Assembly (NCBI GenBank): GCA_008360975.2
Contig: CM039182.1
Span: 145,394,656 to 145,458,655 of the forward strand
Direction: 5' to 3'
Origin: Lichenostomus cassidix
Lineage: Eukaryota > Chordata > Aves > Passeriformes > Meliphagidae
Length of the DNA stretch: 64,000 nt
Position 1 is the first letter of the stretch. Every line of letters begins with the position of its first letter. A program made the translations under genes and the position numbers. This document shows, piece by piece, positions 11,762 through 26,200 of the stretch. The notes under the pieces were generated by a model that did not search any database, had not been told where the DNA came from, and was given only the letters and a program-made list of their open reading frames with translations.

Positions 11762-12056
11762 AAAAGCTCTAAGGATGAGAAGGCACAATGTACCCAGGCA
11801 ATCTGCTCCACTCCCTAGCAATCCTCACAGGGAAAAAACCTCCTTCTATCCAGTGTGAGACTCTCTGATATCCTCCCACCACACAGCACTGGGAAAAGCC
11901 TGGCTCCATCTTCCTGATGACATTTCCATGGAAGCTGCTCTAAGGTCCCCCAAGGCTACATCTCCTCCATGCTTATCACTGCACATCCCTCAGCCTCTCC
12001 TCTGGGGCAGTCCAGCCCTGATCACCTCAGAGTCCTCCACAGAACTTGTTCTGGAT
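11762..12056 (-). mobile_element. Older CR1 LINE fragment, antisense
   Basis: Blocks such as CAATCTGCTCCACTCCCTAG, CAATCCTCACAGGGAAAAAA, GAAAAGCCTGGCTCCATCTT and CCTCAGCCTCTCC occur in the order of a reversed CR1 end-of-polymerase region. The usual 3' tail is not visible on the left side, so this copy seems to have lost its terminus or belongs to an older subfamily. Confidence 0.75.
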
Positions 12057-12073
12057 GGTTGATGTATTTTCTT

Positions 12074-12074
<1 letters not shown>

Positions 12075-12108
<34 letters not shown>
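12075..12108. repeat. (ATT)n microsatellite, about 11 units
   Basis: A perfect 34-base ATT/TAT run just beyond the CR1 fragment. The length suggests likely polymorphism. Confidence 0.95.
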
Positions 12109-15100
12109 GTTACTGTTGTATTGATCTGTTTAACTCTCAGTTAAGTCAGCTGAAATATGAGTTAATCACTTAATCCCCTGTGGACCTGGTACTGAGTGCT
12201 CAGACCCTTTCTGTGAATGGACATAACCTGCCTTTTCCAGCTCTGAGTCCCATGGCAAGAGGACAGGATTATTTTGATTTCAGGCTGAGGGATACAAACA
12301 CATTACCCAAGTTGGACAGAGGTGGCCTAGTGGTCATTCCGTGACAGAGTCACTTAGTCCTTTCCCAGCTTTGCTGGACTGGACCTAAAAACTCCATGTT
12401 TTTGCTGGCATGGGGTGACAATAATGATTGAATTGGGAATGAGTGTCATCAAGTACTCCCAAGAAGCACTTGACACCCTCTACAGGAAAGTCAGCAGCCA
12501 GTATTAAAAATCAATTAGCATTTTCACTGCACAACCTTTGCCATACAACGTACAATGACCTTTATAGGCCAGACAAGAGTCAGTTTAATGTACTATATAA
12601 TGCCAGGTAGTAATGGCTTCCCTCACTTAGGTGGCTCATGATTAAACTCAATTATCTCAGCCACCAATTGACCTTTACCATCTCCCACAATTTAGTGAAC
12701 GGAAGTTGGTAAAAGCTAACAGGGTAAATCCATCACGTTATGACAACTTCTTAAAACAAGATACAAGTGGGAGTGAGGCATCTCTGAGATGCAGTGGTTT
12801 CGGGCAAATTTTTTGTTCTTCCAGATAAAGGAGAGCTTTTTGAGGTGCAACCAAGTTACCTTTGTGTCCTACATGTACATTTTCCCTTCCTCTTTTCATT
12901 GTCACGCTGTGTTGGAGGTGTCCACTAGATAAATATTTTCCATTTAACAAGAGTAGGAAGAGACATTTGTCATACCCAGCTGGTGGTCCAGTAAACAAGG
13001 AGGGAATTTACCCTCCTAATTCACCTTCAGAGTCTTTATTCAAAGTACATCCAGTAGCTGATACCATGCAGAGCCATAGTGCAAGAAATGGCTTTTGCAG
13101 TAGTTGTTTATCCTCTTGCTGATGCAGTGGCTTCCCATAATCCAGACTTGTGCTAGCCCTGCAGGTCTGACAAAAACTGTTCTAAGGTCAGTAGTGAAAT
13201 GAAGTATCACAGTGAAATCTTCTGTCGTGTATGACTAGATTATGTCATCTCCTGTACCCCATTTTAAAATCCATGCTAGGGGAAGAGTAGTTGATAATTG
13301 TAAAACACATATTTTTCCAGCCTCTTCAGTTCCATCCAAGGAGGGGTTTGTAATTTACAATTACATTTTCACTGGAAAAGTTTGAATTTTACAAGGCCCC
13401 AGCACATGTGTGGCACATTTACCCTTCCTGATAAGACTTCTTGACAAAGTATTTCTGCTTCTTGTAAATGTTCCTCACATTACTGTGTCCAGGATACTAC
13501 AGTTTGAAATCAGGTTTAAATGAAAGCTGATTTGAGCTCTCCCTGTGGAACACACAGTGGATAACTCAGCACTCCAGTAAAGCAAACACAGCATTTAAAG
13601 AGTATTTTTTAAAAATGAAACATCACAACTTTGTAAATAATTGAGTATTTTGCTTCTTTGGTTCTTCACCATGTTCCCTTTCTGTTGAAATACTCTGGAA
13701 GCAAGGGAAGGGCAATTTTATCATGATCCATTCCTGTGGGCTCACCTTTTCTTCCCTTGCTGATTTTCAGTGTGCTCACAGTTTGACAATGCCTAATATT
13801 TTTTCCCGATTGCAATTGTCATTTGGAGCTCTCAATTGGCAAAGCTTTCCTTAAGATGTTTTCATTTTCTCTCCAGATCCCAAAGATGCCAGCATATGGC
13901 CATGGAACGCTGTCACTGAGTTACTGTCTCTTTTCATGGTAATTAGTTTAGACTTTTGGACTACATCTATCCTGCTTAATTGAATGGCACCAGGGAACAT
14001 TCCCAGCAATGGCAACTTGATAGACTGTCCTGTTAAATGGTTCCTGCTATGATTTTGGCCCAATCCAGCTGGCTCTCTCCCAAATGCATCCTTGACACAG
14101 TTGGGGAATCAGCACAGACCCGGGACGATTCCCAGAAAGCAGTTTGGATGTGCCCATCCTGCTTCCAAATCTGGGAGAGTTGAACAGTACAGATATAGGC
14201 AAACCTGTGCCAAAGACTGATCCCAGACACATGTAGCATAATTATCTAACCATATTGTAACCCAAAAGTAGCTTTGGAGTTTCCCTTTCCATCTTTACCC
14301 AAAAAGAATCACAATTACTGACCTTAAAAAAAACCTGTGGTTTTTTTTCACATGTAACACATATCTTGGGAATCACTAGAACTATCATTTTCTGTGACCA
14401 CTGAATGGATGCTGTTCATAGGTATCTCTTACCTTCCAGCCATTGATTTACAAATACATGCACCTATTGCATCTGTGTGTTGGACCTGCTCCACAGATGA
14501 ATCAGGACTGAGCAGTGAAAGGGCTCCACTGCCCAGGCATGTGGTTTGTTGCAGCAATTGGGTATTATATGATGGATAAGAAAGAGAATGTGGGGATGGA
14601 AGGGAGGATTTCTTGCTTATCATGGTTGAATACTGAGCTGAAGAACTAGACATTGTCCCTCCACCCAGAGCAGAGCTCCCAAGAGATGCTCCAGGGGAGA
14701 CTCAGAGCCACAAGTTTAGCCCAAGATGCAAACTTTTATTTATGATCCCTCAGAAAAGTGGTCATTGTCTGTATCTGCTGGTTGTAGAAAAATTCAGAGT
14801 GGGCTACAAAGAGGCAACCATAATTTATTCTCTTTCTTAATCAAAAGGTGTGGAGGAGAAAGAGGCAGGAATTATGTCTTTGTGAAAAAATCATATATGG
14901 CTGGATCTACATTTATTTTTTGTGGTATTCAAGTAGTTCATGTAGGATTTTTTGACTAATCAGATGGCAGATGTTTTCATGCCAAGACCTTTCCTTCTCT
15001 CAGAAGACCTCGAGGCAGCTCCCTTCCCATGGCTACAGCTCCACATAATTGCTTTTCTAGGTGACCACATACAATCTGAATAGAGATTGCCTGCAGTGAA

Positions 15101-18100
15101 AGTTTCCTGTGCTGTGCATCAACCACACATTCATACAGATGTTGTGGCCTTGACACCAAAAGCTGGTGTTGGCTTAGAATGATCTTAACCTGATTGCAAA
15201 CTATCCCAGTTTCAGTGGCCTGACAGGAAATTTGCAGCAATACCTAGAATTTCATGTCAAAATTAGAAAGTTCCTGCAAATAATTCTCTTTTCATGGAAT
15301 GTGGAGTTCTCTTTTACATCAAATGAGGAGAAGTACTTCAGTCATTAAAAATGGAACAAAAATAATTTTTTGATTCAAGCAGCTATTAATATTAAAACAT
15401 CGTAAAAGCAACCCTGTGCTCCAGAGATGCACAATTAAATGTCCCCAGAATGTAATATCAAGGATAGCAAGTATTATTGATTAATTTCATTATACAGGTT
15501 ACAGTATTCACTTTAGAGAGTCACTCAATACTAGTTATCAAAATATATGCAGAGGACAGGTAAAGGTTATGAAACTGCCTGGAGAGCACAGCTAACAAAG
15601 TGAACTCTCAGCTGTGAGTCCTGTGTGTGACTTAGTACTGCTAAGAGTGTGAGTATGTGCATATTAGAAGCCCTATTGATCATCAGGAGCTACATTTCAA
15701 GTCAGAACTAACAAAGGTAGTAAGACAAACACAGAAAATAATAGCCCATTAATCTGGATAACAGAAGGGAACTGCAAAGTTTGAAAGTCACTGGTAGAAC
15801 AATTTTATTCTACTCATGCAGAGTGGAGGAGAAGGAAAAGTGGTATCTTATATGTCTGAGATTGGTATTGCAACAGGTACAACTGCAAACCCACATATTT
15901 ACTTTGTAGTGCTATTTTTATTGTTCCCAGTGTCCTTAACATCTCTACGTTTATAGGTTTGTTTTCACCAATGGACAGTAACTTCCACTGAAAGCAATTT
16001 ACTGACTGGAGGGCAAATATAGATGCTCTAAAACCACAGGCTATTTGATTAATACTTCTCAGCTTTTACCACCTTTCTTTTGCATCAGGAACATTTATCT
16101 GGAATGGCTACTTACCTCATCTTGTTCCAACTGATCTTCCCACTACAGCTGCAAGCTCTAATGCCTTATGACAATACAAATGGATAATAGCTCTTACACA
16201 CCAATTAAGAATTTAAGATTAACTTCCACTTTGGTAGAAACCAAACCCCTCCCTTAACAAACAACTAATAAATAAATAAATAACAAAAATACCCCTTCCC
16301 CAAAAGTCTTAGCATCAGTACTCAATTTTTAAAGTTTCATACTTAGGAAACTGCGCAGAATTTTTTTTTATACATGATAATTTTAATCTAAACAATAGCA
16401 ATTTCACTGACTTTACATGGACATTTGCAGTTATTTGAGATGACAGGGGCAGTGAGGGAAATGAACTGTGTCACCTGGATGATGAATGTGCTGGACATCA
16501 TTCAAGTTTCCTCTTGCCAGCTGAAATAAGAATCCCCACGTCTTCCCATATGGATATGGTCAGCCAGCCACCTGCAGCTGGGGGCTGTTACACCCACCCA
16601 ATCACACCAACTTGCACTGCCTGTGAAAAATTAGATTTCCTTTTTTTATTGCTAAAGAGGAAAGGTAAGGAAAGATGGCCTAGGAAATGGAAATCAGCGC
16701 ACTGAGCTCTGTGACCACCTGTGTCTGACAGGCTTGCAGGTTCATTTAGCTGGTGGAAACACATGATGCACTGGATTACATGAGAAGATGGAAACTTGAA
16801 CCCACCTGAATCCTGTAAAATTACTTTTCCTCATGATGTGGCAGCTTTGTCATCTTTTACAGTGACTTACGGGAGATAACAAACACCCTCTACAGGGAGG
16901 CTACTCTAACTCTCCTATTGATTTTTGCCAGTCCTGTGTGCTTGTTTAATAAGAAAAATGTTGCTCAAAAGTGAGTCTGATAATCTTAAATATGTTATTT
17001 ACTTTTTGAAAGGTGAGCTGGATTATGATTAATATGGTAAATAGCTCAAACCTAATAGAGTCAATGCTTCTTTATATCTCACAGTGGTCCAGTCCTGGTG
17101 CAGAGAAGAAAGTAACAGTCAAGCCTGAATTAAACACTCTCAGCTTTCATGTTTGTGCAAGGGGTTTTGATTTATTTATTGATATCTATGCATAGGCCTC
17201 CATTCAATCACAGGAATTAATGTCATCCTGCTGCACAGCTGGGGATAAAAAACTCAGCTATCTGCCAGGTACAACCTCCTTCCCCACTTCCCCTGCCCCT
17301 CCTGGGATCAGTCTCAGCACTGGAACCCCTCCCTTTTGATGACCAGCTGAGAAACTTGGTACATGTCCTCCTATGAGTGTATCAGACACACCTTTCACGG
17401 GGAATAGGTGACAGTTCTGTCCCTTGTTTGCACTGTGAGGATGTGACAAGCACCACCAGCACAGCCCAGGAGGAAGGGCACATGTGAACCTGGACCGATC
17501 CCTGTCCCGCTCTCCTCTTCACTCCTTCTTCCTTCACTTTTTACCTGAAATCACATCCCACCCATGCACCAAGACCCTCAGCAACTCCTCAGGAGTCACT
17601 CTAGGATGGGACAAGGCCCCCATCAAATACCTCTTGTGTTTTCCTCAGGACATGGGGTTGTTTGTCACGAGCCTGCAGAAGGTGCAGCTTCCCTTTGGCA
17701 GGGGAGGCACGATGGATCCCAGCCCTGCCCTTCCTTGCTGGCTCTCAGAAGGTCTCCAAGGCCCCTGCCAGCCATGAACCTGTCGTGGTGTCTTTCCTGT
17801 GGAATATACCAGGAACAGGAGTTCTGGCTATTGATTAGCAACAGCTCAATATAAAAATGTTTTTGGTAGCAGAGCTTTACTGGAACTGCAGTTGCTCGTG
17901 GTGCTGCTGACTCCCCAAGACAGAGCTCTGCTCATTACACTCTTCCTGAGCTCATCTTCCTTTCTCTTGAGATCACAACGTACATTTGTCATGTTGTGCA
18001 GGAGCCTACAAACACCAGTGCTTGCTTTGATTTTCCTCTTGGCATCCCAGCTGGGCAGTGATGAGTTGTCTTGTCATGCTGAGCTACCACTTTGTTTTGA

Positions 18101-21100
18101 TATTTATTTACACAGTGGCACAATATTTCCCAACATCTTACCTTGAAGTTGGAGCTGGCCCTAAATGGATGGGGAAAAAACCCCATTGTTAAAACTTTCT
18201 TGTTAAAATGCAAAAATAAATAAAAATAAGATATTGAATAAGACTTTATGTGTTAGTTCTCATAATGGAATTTATCTACAGTGCAGTGTGGTTTAAAGTT
18301 ATAATTTTAAACTAGTGGTAACTTTTTACACTGTCAAAATACAAAATGTTAAGTATCAACATTATTTTAATAAATTCTACTCAGAATGTTAACATTTCTA
18401 CCATGTTCAAGATAGGATTGGGACGGAACTCAGTCAGTTTAAAAGACCATTAAGTATTATTTTTCTTATTGATGCTGGGAGGAAATTATGATGTGTTTTG
18501 CGAATTTGTACCAGAAACATTTGACTCTTCAGTCAGGACTCATTCTGCAGAAGGAAATAAGCACAATTAAGTTAGTTAGACATCACTGACAATGTGTAGA
18601 AGTCATGAAGAATAATAAAACCCCAAAATAATTCATGATTACTGGTCAACTTTTGCAAAAAACTGTGACTAAAAACATCAGCTGCAGGGTTTTGGTTTTT
18701 TTTGTTTCAGTTTTCTCACTTTTCTGCCTTAAAAGGAATAAAATATACATCAGAAAGGCACCAATACAAAAAGGTAACTGAGGAATTGAGTATTGGTTTT
18801 GTAAGTGCTGCTGTTGGCAGTGAAATGTGGGCAGTGCTGTGGGCAATGAAACCTCCACCGGCTCCCATGACAACATAATTGTTCTCACTAAGTGAGTTTC
18901 TATGGATGGGGAATCCATACCATGCCCTTTTCATATGGATTATCTGGTGCTTAAATTGTAGTTGAGATTGAGACTCACCATTCCTTGGGGACGACACTAA
19001 CTTGGGTTTTCCTTTTTGTATCTCAACACAACATGAAGAAATTTGCTAATTTAAATTTAGGTTCTTTCCACCAATCTAAGAGGTAGAAAAATTTACTCCA
19101 TGTCCCTACTCTGTCTTTTTTTGCCCCAGTGATTCTCCCATCTTGCAAGTGTTTACCCCTTGACCTATCTGCTCCTTCATCTCATATATCTTCAAATAAA
19201 AAAAGGAAAAGAAAAATAAAATGTAAACAAACATGATAAAAAAGCAATTTTCCTCTTCAATTTCTGTCCCTTGTCCATCTCCTGCTCTTGTTAATGTCAC
19301 TGCTTAATATCATTGTCTGAAATGGTTTGTTGCAGATAATCCCACTGTTCTGTTGAGGTTTGCAGTTCCTTAGCAATGCTCAAATTTAGGTCTCTCTCTT
19401 TCCCAAATTAAAGGCCTTTGCAGCCATTCTGACATTCCTGCCCAGGTTTTGATCAGTTCGTTTCCATAAGCAAGAAACTCCCCTGTCACCCTGGCATGTG
19501 GAAGCTGACCTTCCTTGTTTCTGTGTAAGTCACTGCTGTCAGGAGTGATCTCCCAGGCTGCTGAGACCATATCATCCCACCATGACGTCTTTCTGAGCTT
19601 CCCTCAGGATTTTCTTTCCTTATTACAAGAAAACCAAAACAAAGCACCTATTTGCCTGAACTGAACCAAATGAACTGAACTGAACTGTCTACCCAGCCTC
19701 TTTCAATCAGTATCACAGTGTCATCTCCTGCCTCTGCTCCACCCACGATCTGCCAGCTTCTACTGCCTGCCCTCTCCCTTACTGCCGTGCTTTTCCCACA
19801 ATAAATGGCAAAATTCATGGCCTCATCCTCCTTAAAAACCCTCAAAGTACATCCTCATCATGAGCCCTATAAAGAATGGAACACTTTACCATTCCCCTCT
19901 GCAATCTGAATTTTTGCCTTTGTTTTCTTTGTTTTCCCACTTTACCAGACCTTCAATTTCAGCTTCACTGGAAGCACTTTTGGGGTAGAGCCTACATTGA
20001 CTGCCTGCTTGGAAAGCAGTCTGACTTCTCAGTGTGAGAATTTTTTCCCCAACTCTCCCAAGTCTAACTTGATATGGTTTTGCATTTTATATTTTAAAAT
20101 ATTTTGTTGTTTGATTTTAATCTCAGAACACTTAGTTTCAAAATGAATCGACTATAAAAACCCACATTCATCACAAAGACTGTTCTAGATGTCTGATAAA
20201 AGAAGCCCCACATTCATGTTCCTCTTGGACTCTTCCTCAAGCTCACTGGTGCTTTCCCATAAATCCCACCTTTGTGAGAAACTGCCCTGTCAAGACTCAC
20301 AAGCCTTTTTCTGCCGACCTTCATTCTTTTTGTTATCAGATCCATTCAGCCAGTGCCTTTTCTTCTCATCCCTCCCTCATCTGCCTGAATGACTCATCTG
20401 TTGTATCCCTTCTGGCATTTAGCTTTGGAGTTGTCTGGGCAGGGACTCTTGCTCTGATTTAACTTTATAGCATCTGGTCCTGAGGGACTCAGATCCCCAG
20501 TGATGGTCTTGCAGCACTCCTGTTTTCCCAGTGATTCTGTCTCCTGTTGCAGGCAGCTCAAGAAGTACCTGAAAATAAATTAGCCATATAGCACAATGGC
20601 ATATCCCAAAAGAATCTGATTTAAGGACAAATCTTTGCTTTTTCTGTGTACTTTCTTGTTGAATAGTTCAAGTTGAGGACGAAGTGTCAGCCTAAATTTA
20701 CCATCTTTGGTTATCTCATGTCACAGTCTTCATCTTATTTTAATGCAGCGTACTTAGACATGCAACAAATAAAGGTCATTTCCTTCTACTTAGAAGAATT
20801 TGTACTGCTTTGTTTTTAAGAATGACCTTACTACTACTGAAGAGACAGATTGACAGGCAGTTCAGGAGTCTGGAATAGTTTATTCCAGAGTTTATCAAGC
20901 ATGGTGGGTGTGCCACTGACAAACAAATGCAAAAAGGGCAAGGCAGATGCTCCTGGTGGTTTCTCCAGAGAGATGTCTGAGTGCTTCTGTCTAAGGAGCT
21001 GCTTGGTCATTAACATTGATAAGGCACAAATTGGTGATGCAAGTGCAGGTGGGGAAAGCATTGGGTTAGGAGTGATAGCTGTGCGATGTTCATGAAGATG

Positions 21101-22274
21101 TAGCTCTGTGTCCTTGATGCTGGGAAGCTTTGTCCAAAGGCATGGAGTTTTGTTTAAGGAAAGAAAGTGAGGGTGCAGAGTATGGGGGGTTGACTCATCT
21201 TACATGGTAAATCATCCAGAACAGGGTTGAGAATGGCCCTACAGCTATGCTGGTACCCAGACAAACCATTTCTGAGTAAAGCCTTTGTTTATGTACAATG
21301 TTCTTTCAGAGTACACCACAAACTGGCTGGAGAGTTGAAGGTGATTTATCCCCCAGCCTCTGTGTGCTGGCTTCACCAAGGTCCTGTTCTCTACCCTGCA
21401 CAAGAGATGATGCTGTTACCCAACAATTTAGGGGATGGCTGCTATCTGCCCCTGTGCCATGAAGGTGGCATTACATTAACTCCAGGAAGGTAAACAAGGA
21501 GAGGGGGAGCTGTCACTGGGGAATTGTGAGGCAATCTGGCATGAAAGCTGCCTCACTCCTGCAGGAAGGAGTTCTTCAGAAGTGCCAGGAGAATTTAAAT
21601 AAGAACGAGACAGAACAGCTAAAATATTTAACAGTAGACAACTTTTAAAATTAAAAATAAGGAAAAAGTTATATTGAAAGAAATGCCATGAAGACATACA
21701 AAAAGACAGCTATTTTTAAATATCCTTAGGAGTATGTGAGACAGTGAGTTTCATATCACTGTATTTTTCAGTGTCAAAACCAAAATGGAATGAAATATGC
21801 AATGTCAGAAATCACCTCTTCCATCTTGGGTTTCATTGTCTTTGAAAGCCTTTTCCAAATAGCATTTTTGACACTGTAGTCTTTCCTCCCTCTAAATCAG
21901 AGTTACATATAAAATTTGTTCTGCAATTGTTCCCTTCAGCCTCAGAACTGTATCTGTGTAACCTGTAAGGAATGGCTCATTGTGTAATATGTGAAGCACA
22001 TTGAAATCAAAGTAAGCCAAAGGGTTGGTTAGAGAAATTTGCATCAAGATTTTCATGTCCCCCAGGTCACCATCTGTGTGCTTGGTGACAATTGCAATGA
22101 TTGCACCAGAAATGCATCACTTGCTATTTAATACCTGCATCATTGGCAGGGAAATTTCCTCTTTATCTTTAGGGATTAGCTAAGATAATGGAATTACTAT
22201 AAAAGAATGAATCTTCACAAGACAAAGTAAAGAGTTGTTTTCCATGTTATTACTTTTATGAGTGGAAAATAGAA

Positions 22275-22275
<1 letters not shown>
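12109..22275. other. About 10 kb without recognised interspersed repeats or genes
   Basis: I recognise no CR1, SINE or LTR in this stretch. The simple repeats seen are a short AAAT run at 16267-16283 and an ACTGA-like run near 19668-19688. Somewhat GC-richer patches lie at 16510-16620, 17250-17800 and 20200-20480, but their open frames (up to 97 codons) lack convincing splice sites or protein-like composition. It could be intron, intergenic DNA, or contain conserved non-coding elements I cannot detect without alignment. Confidence 0.5.
16267..16283. repeat. (AAAT)n short microsatellite, 4 units
   Basis: AATA/AAAT units repeated about four times, perfect over 17 bases. Confidence 0.8.

Positions 22276-22310
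<35 letters not shown>
22276..22310. repeat. (TAA)n microsatellite, about 11 units
   Basis: A perfect 35-base TAA run. In sequence it is the complement of the ATT run at 12075-12108. Confidence 0.95.
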
Positions 22311-22311
<1 letters not shown>

Positions 22312-22382
22312 ATTACAATACAATAAGACTCTAGTAAATTATACCAGAAGTGGCTCCTTTATAAAAAGGCTCATATGAACCT

Positions 22383-22463
22383 TTAAAAAAAAACCCCAAA
22401 AAACCAAAACCCACCGAAACCCAAAACAACCCCAAACCAAACAGAAGTAAAGAAAAAACCAAT
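22383..22463. repeat. A/C-rich low-complexity tract
   Basis: AAAACCCC/CCAAA-type sequence with very few G or T over 22383-22441, continuing less purely to 22463. It is the same type as 10155-10215. Confidence 0.8.
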
Positions 22464-23142
22464 TCATTTCAAAATAATTATTCCGGAGTGAAGTAACATA
22501 ACCTGTTGAACTGAAGCCTGGAAAAGTCAGTGTAGAATGAAAAGTGATACAATCCATGCAAAAAAGTGTCACAATCAAATTTCTCTGCTCTCGTCAAGGC
22601 ACATTCAAATTTGTTCTACAAGATACAGTACAGGAAGTCCTGCAAAGCAGAACTTCTTGGCAATTTCCATGGCATTGAACCCAGTAGACTGATGATTTAA
22701 ACAAGCTGGCTAGATTTCCAGCTAGATACACAATGAGAATGGAAATGCACTGGAAATCTTTTTATTCTTGCTACACTGGATTTATCTCACCATGAAGACA
22801 CTTTGCAATGTCCTTTTCTCAGGATCAGTGCTGAAATGTCATTCTTGCTAATGCTTTGCATGAAAAAGGAATATTCCACGAAATGTGAGGTTGGCTCTCC
22901 TAGAAGTTAAAATAATCAACCCTGATGGAGGATGAAATAATAAAGGATACAAAACTGGAAATATTCATAATATCTTTTGCTTTGTGGGTGTGGAAGAACC
23001 TATTTTAAATTACTTAATTAAACATAAGGTAAATGGACATGCTGGCAGCAGCTTTGAGGCAAGAATGTAGTCGGGGATTTCCTACTAATCTCAGTTCCTG
23101 CCCCTAAAGCATTTTGAGAACTATTACCTTATAATGGCTAAG
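22464..23142. other. Unique AT-rich sequence, nothing recognised
   Basis: No open frame of interest and no repeat family seen. Confidence 0.55.
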
Positions 23143-23250
23143 ATCATAGAATCATAGAATGTTTTGTGTTGGAAGGGACCTTAAAAATCACCAAATTCCA
23201 ACCCCCCCGCCAGGGCAGGGACACCTTCCACTAGAGCAGGTTGCTGAAGG
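23143..23250 (-). mobile_element. CR1 LINE 3' end, antisense, short
   Basis: It begins with the reversed CR1 terminus (ATCATAGAATCATAGAATG), then TTGGAAGGGACCTTAAAAAT, CCAACCCCCC, GGCAGGGACACCTTCCACTA and GAGCAGGTTGCT. The match is close to the consensus I remember, so this is one of the better-preserved copies, but it is truncated after about 108 bases. Confidence 0.93.
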
Positions 23251-26200
23251 GTGGTATCTTGTAATTGATGGTACTGACTGGAGAAAGATTACAGCTTAAA
23301 AATATGCTAAAATTATAGTAACAGTAGTAATATTGCCTTTTTTAAAATGACCTTATCTTACCCTTACCTGCCCTCTTGCAGTTATTGTTTAAGTGAAGGA
23401 GTGATATCAGTCAACATAACAAAAGTACTGCAAATCCCTATCTGGACAGTCCTAATCAGTTTCAACCAAACTTATTTCACATTAAGGCAGCTAGGAATAG
23501 TGTCTGGTGAGATGCTACAGCTGCTGTTTTGCAGTGCACAGAGAACTCACTGGGAGCTGGACAGACTCAGCACAATGAGGTTTTGGGTGTTGCCAGGTCT
23601 GTCTCAGGGACTCCAATCTCAGTGGTGCCTGCTGGCTACAGGTTGTGCCCTTTTACCTGAGATGTGTAATTCATTCTGTGAAACCTCTGTGACTGTTGCA
23701 GGGCAGAATAAACAAACAAATAAATTACACAAACACAGAGACAGGCCCTGGTTTGGTCCCACCCACTTTATACTGTATAGAAATGGACCTGATAGGGCAG
23801 TCATTGGAAATTAAGAAACGACCACATGTAAGACCATGAGATGACTCTTGTCTGGCTACATCCACAAAAAAATGCTGCCTTTGTGCCAAAGTAAGTTCAC
23901 CCTGCCCCAGGTTTTGGACTGAGGAGTCTGAGTAGGGAATTCCATCACCTAAGATCTGATATTCTGAAATTTTGTTTTACTGCTTCTCAGGGGAAAAATA
24001 ACCCTTGAAAATTATCTGTGACAGGGTATTGAGCTTGACTCTGGAGCTGTGGAAGCCCTGGAGAGCCTGAGAGCATGTGGTCTGGTAGCTATCAGACAGA
24101 GAGTTTTGGCTCCTGAGGATCCATAATGCAGCTCTGTGCTCAGATCTTGTCCTGTCTGGTAGGTATGCTGTCAAGAATCTGGGAATTATCAGAAAATTCA
24201 GTAACCTGGTGGACAAGGAAGTGAGCTGAGAGGTTGGAATTAGACAAAATGGTGGGGTACCTATGGGAAGCCTGGAAAATTAACCATCTCCTCAAAATTG
24301 CATAATTTTGGATAATTCCTAAATTCTGATAAGAAACAAAACGTCAGCCTTGCTTTGGTTACATTCTTTTTGGTCTATACTTCTACAGAAGAAAAAAAAA
24401 TTCTTCTTCTTTTGTCCCCTTTTGCTCAGGCACTGACAAAGAAATAATATTAAATACCATTATTGCCATTATTTCTCAGACCGGTGTCCTTGGTGTTAAT
24501 GGAATAAATCCATTGGCTTTAATGGAAGTAAGTTCAGACTCATCTGTGGTTTTCCAATTTCTATTCACTGATGTATCACCCACAGGAATTACTAAAATGT
24601 TGCTAAGAGGTAGATTAGCAGAAGGGAAATGGAGATGAAATCCCATATGGGTGAGCTTGACTCACCAGAATACATAATCAATCAAGTGTTTATCTGCTTT
24701 TGCTGGCTACAGAGCTATTCCTAAGTCTTTAAAAAGTTCACCTGGGTCTTGATTAATCAAGGTAATCAAGGAAGATAAATCAATTAATCTATCAGATTTT
24801 TGTCTATGGTGATATTAATAGAAAAGAGGAATTGAAGGCACAAATCTTACCGACAGAATTCTACTTTGGCCATAGAAGTGTTTCAAACATCCTACCTCTG
24901 GGAAGATGCAAGAAATACCACTACTACTTATTATGTACAAACTCTGAAAAGAGCTTTTGTCCTTCCCCCTAGAGACAATTATGGCTCTTTATTGACCATG
25001 AAATTTTATGGCCTTTGTACTTCTGTTCCCCCTTGCTTTTGCATGCAGATTACAGGCAAACCTCAAGGGCATGTAGGCAGATCAAATGCAAACAGCAGAA
25101 TTTCTTTTCCTTTAATGATAGGACAATATTTACATATGCAGTATCATAATAGAGGATATCAGTGTGTTCAGTTCTGCACACTTGATTTTGAAGAAAAAAG
25201 GGATGCCTGCAGGAGTTGGTGGTATTTTTTATAGTTTTATGGACACTCTCTGCAGGAGGCCCAACCTCTGCTGTTAGCTATGTTCAGCTGTTCAACTTTG
25301 ATGATTCTCCACTTTGTCCATGTGCAAGATTAATTAGTTATCCCACAGAAGGCTCCTGTTTTCTTTAATTTGGTGATACATCCATCTGTCAATGCAGACT
25401 TTCTCTGGAATCCCCTGCATCTGTGAACTGTCCATTTTCAAATAACCCTTTTAACCGTGGATTATCAATCACTTTGTATTTTACTTCAGATACAGAAAAA
25501 TACCTGTTATCATCCTTTTACTTTAGATACAGATTAAGACCTGATATCTTCCTTCTTCTTTTTTTTTTTAAATCAAGAGTGGCTCATGATAACCTAAAGA
25601 TACTGTTAGTCACATTTATGTTCAAGTTACCAAGATTTCTTGGCATTCCTAGACATCCAAGTTAGTCAGTTATAGTAAAAATATATGTCTGTATATTTAT
25701 GTATGTGTATATGCAGCAACCACTATATAATTATGACAATATTGTTGGTATTTATCACACTTGTTTCATGAAATTTGCTCACATTTCCTTGAGCTTCCAA
25801 CTGGCACGAGTCAAAGTGATCTCCTTACCCCTTCATTTTGTCTGGACAAAATCTCTCTGGTAGAATTTTCTGCCTTGCCTCACCTCCCCCTGTTCAGGGA
25901 GAGGCTGAGGATGCTGAGGGGCTGCTGAAGGAGGCTCTGCTCAGTGGTACCCAACCCTCCATCTGCTCAAGGTTGTTGCTAAGGAACGTCTGCTGCAAAT
26001 ACCAGCAGCACCTTCCCCCAGCTGCTCCCACGCTGCTCCAAGGGCTCCTCTCTCTCCTTGACTCCACACACAGGGAAGCACCAGATGCTGCAGGATCTCA
26101 TAGAAGCTTTTCTCTCACTTTCCCCCCTCCCCAATCACTCCTTAAATCCTCCAGAACTGCAGCACTTGCTGCCACCCCAAGGGGAAGTTTTCCATCCTTC

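Noticed and set aside
23347..23814. 155-codon open frame, plus strand
   Set aside because: No recognisable domain, no splice context and ordinary AT-rich composition. A rough estimate from stop frequency predicts a few frames of this length by chance in 64 kb.
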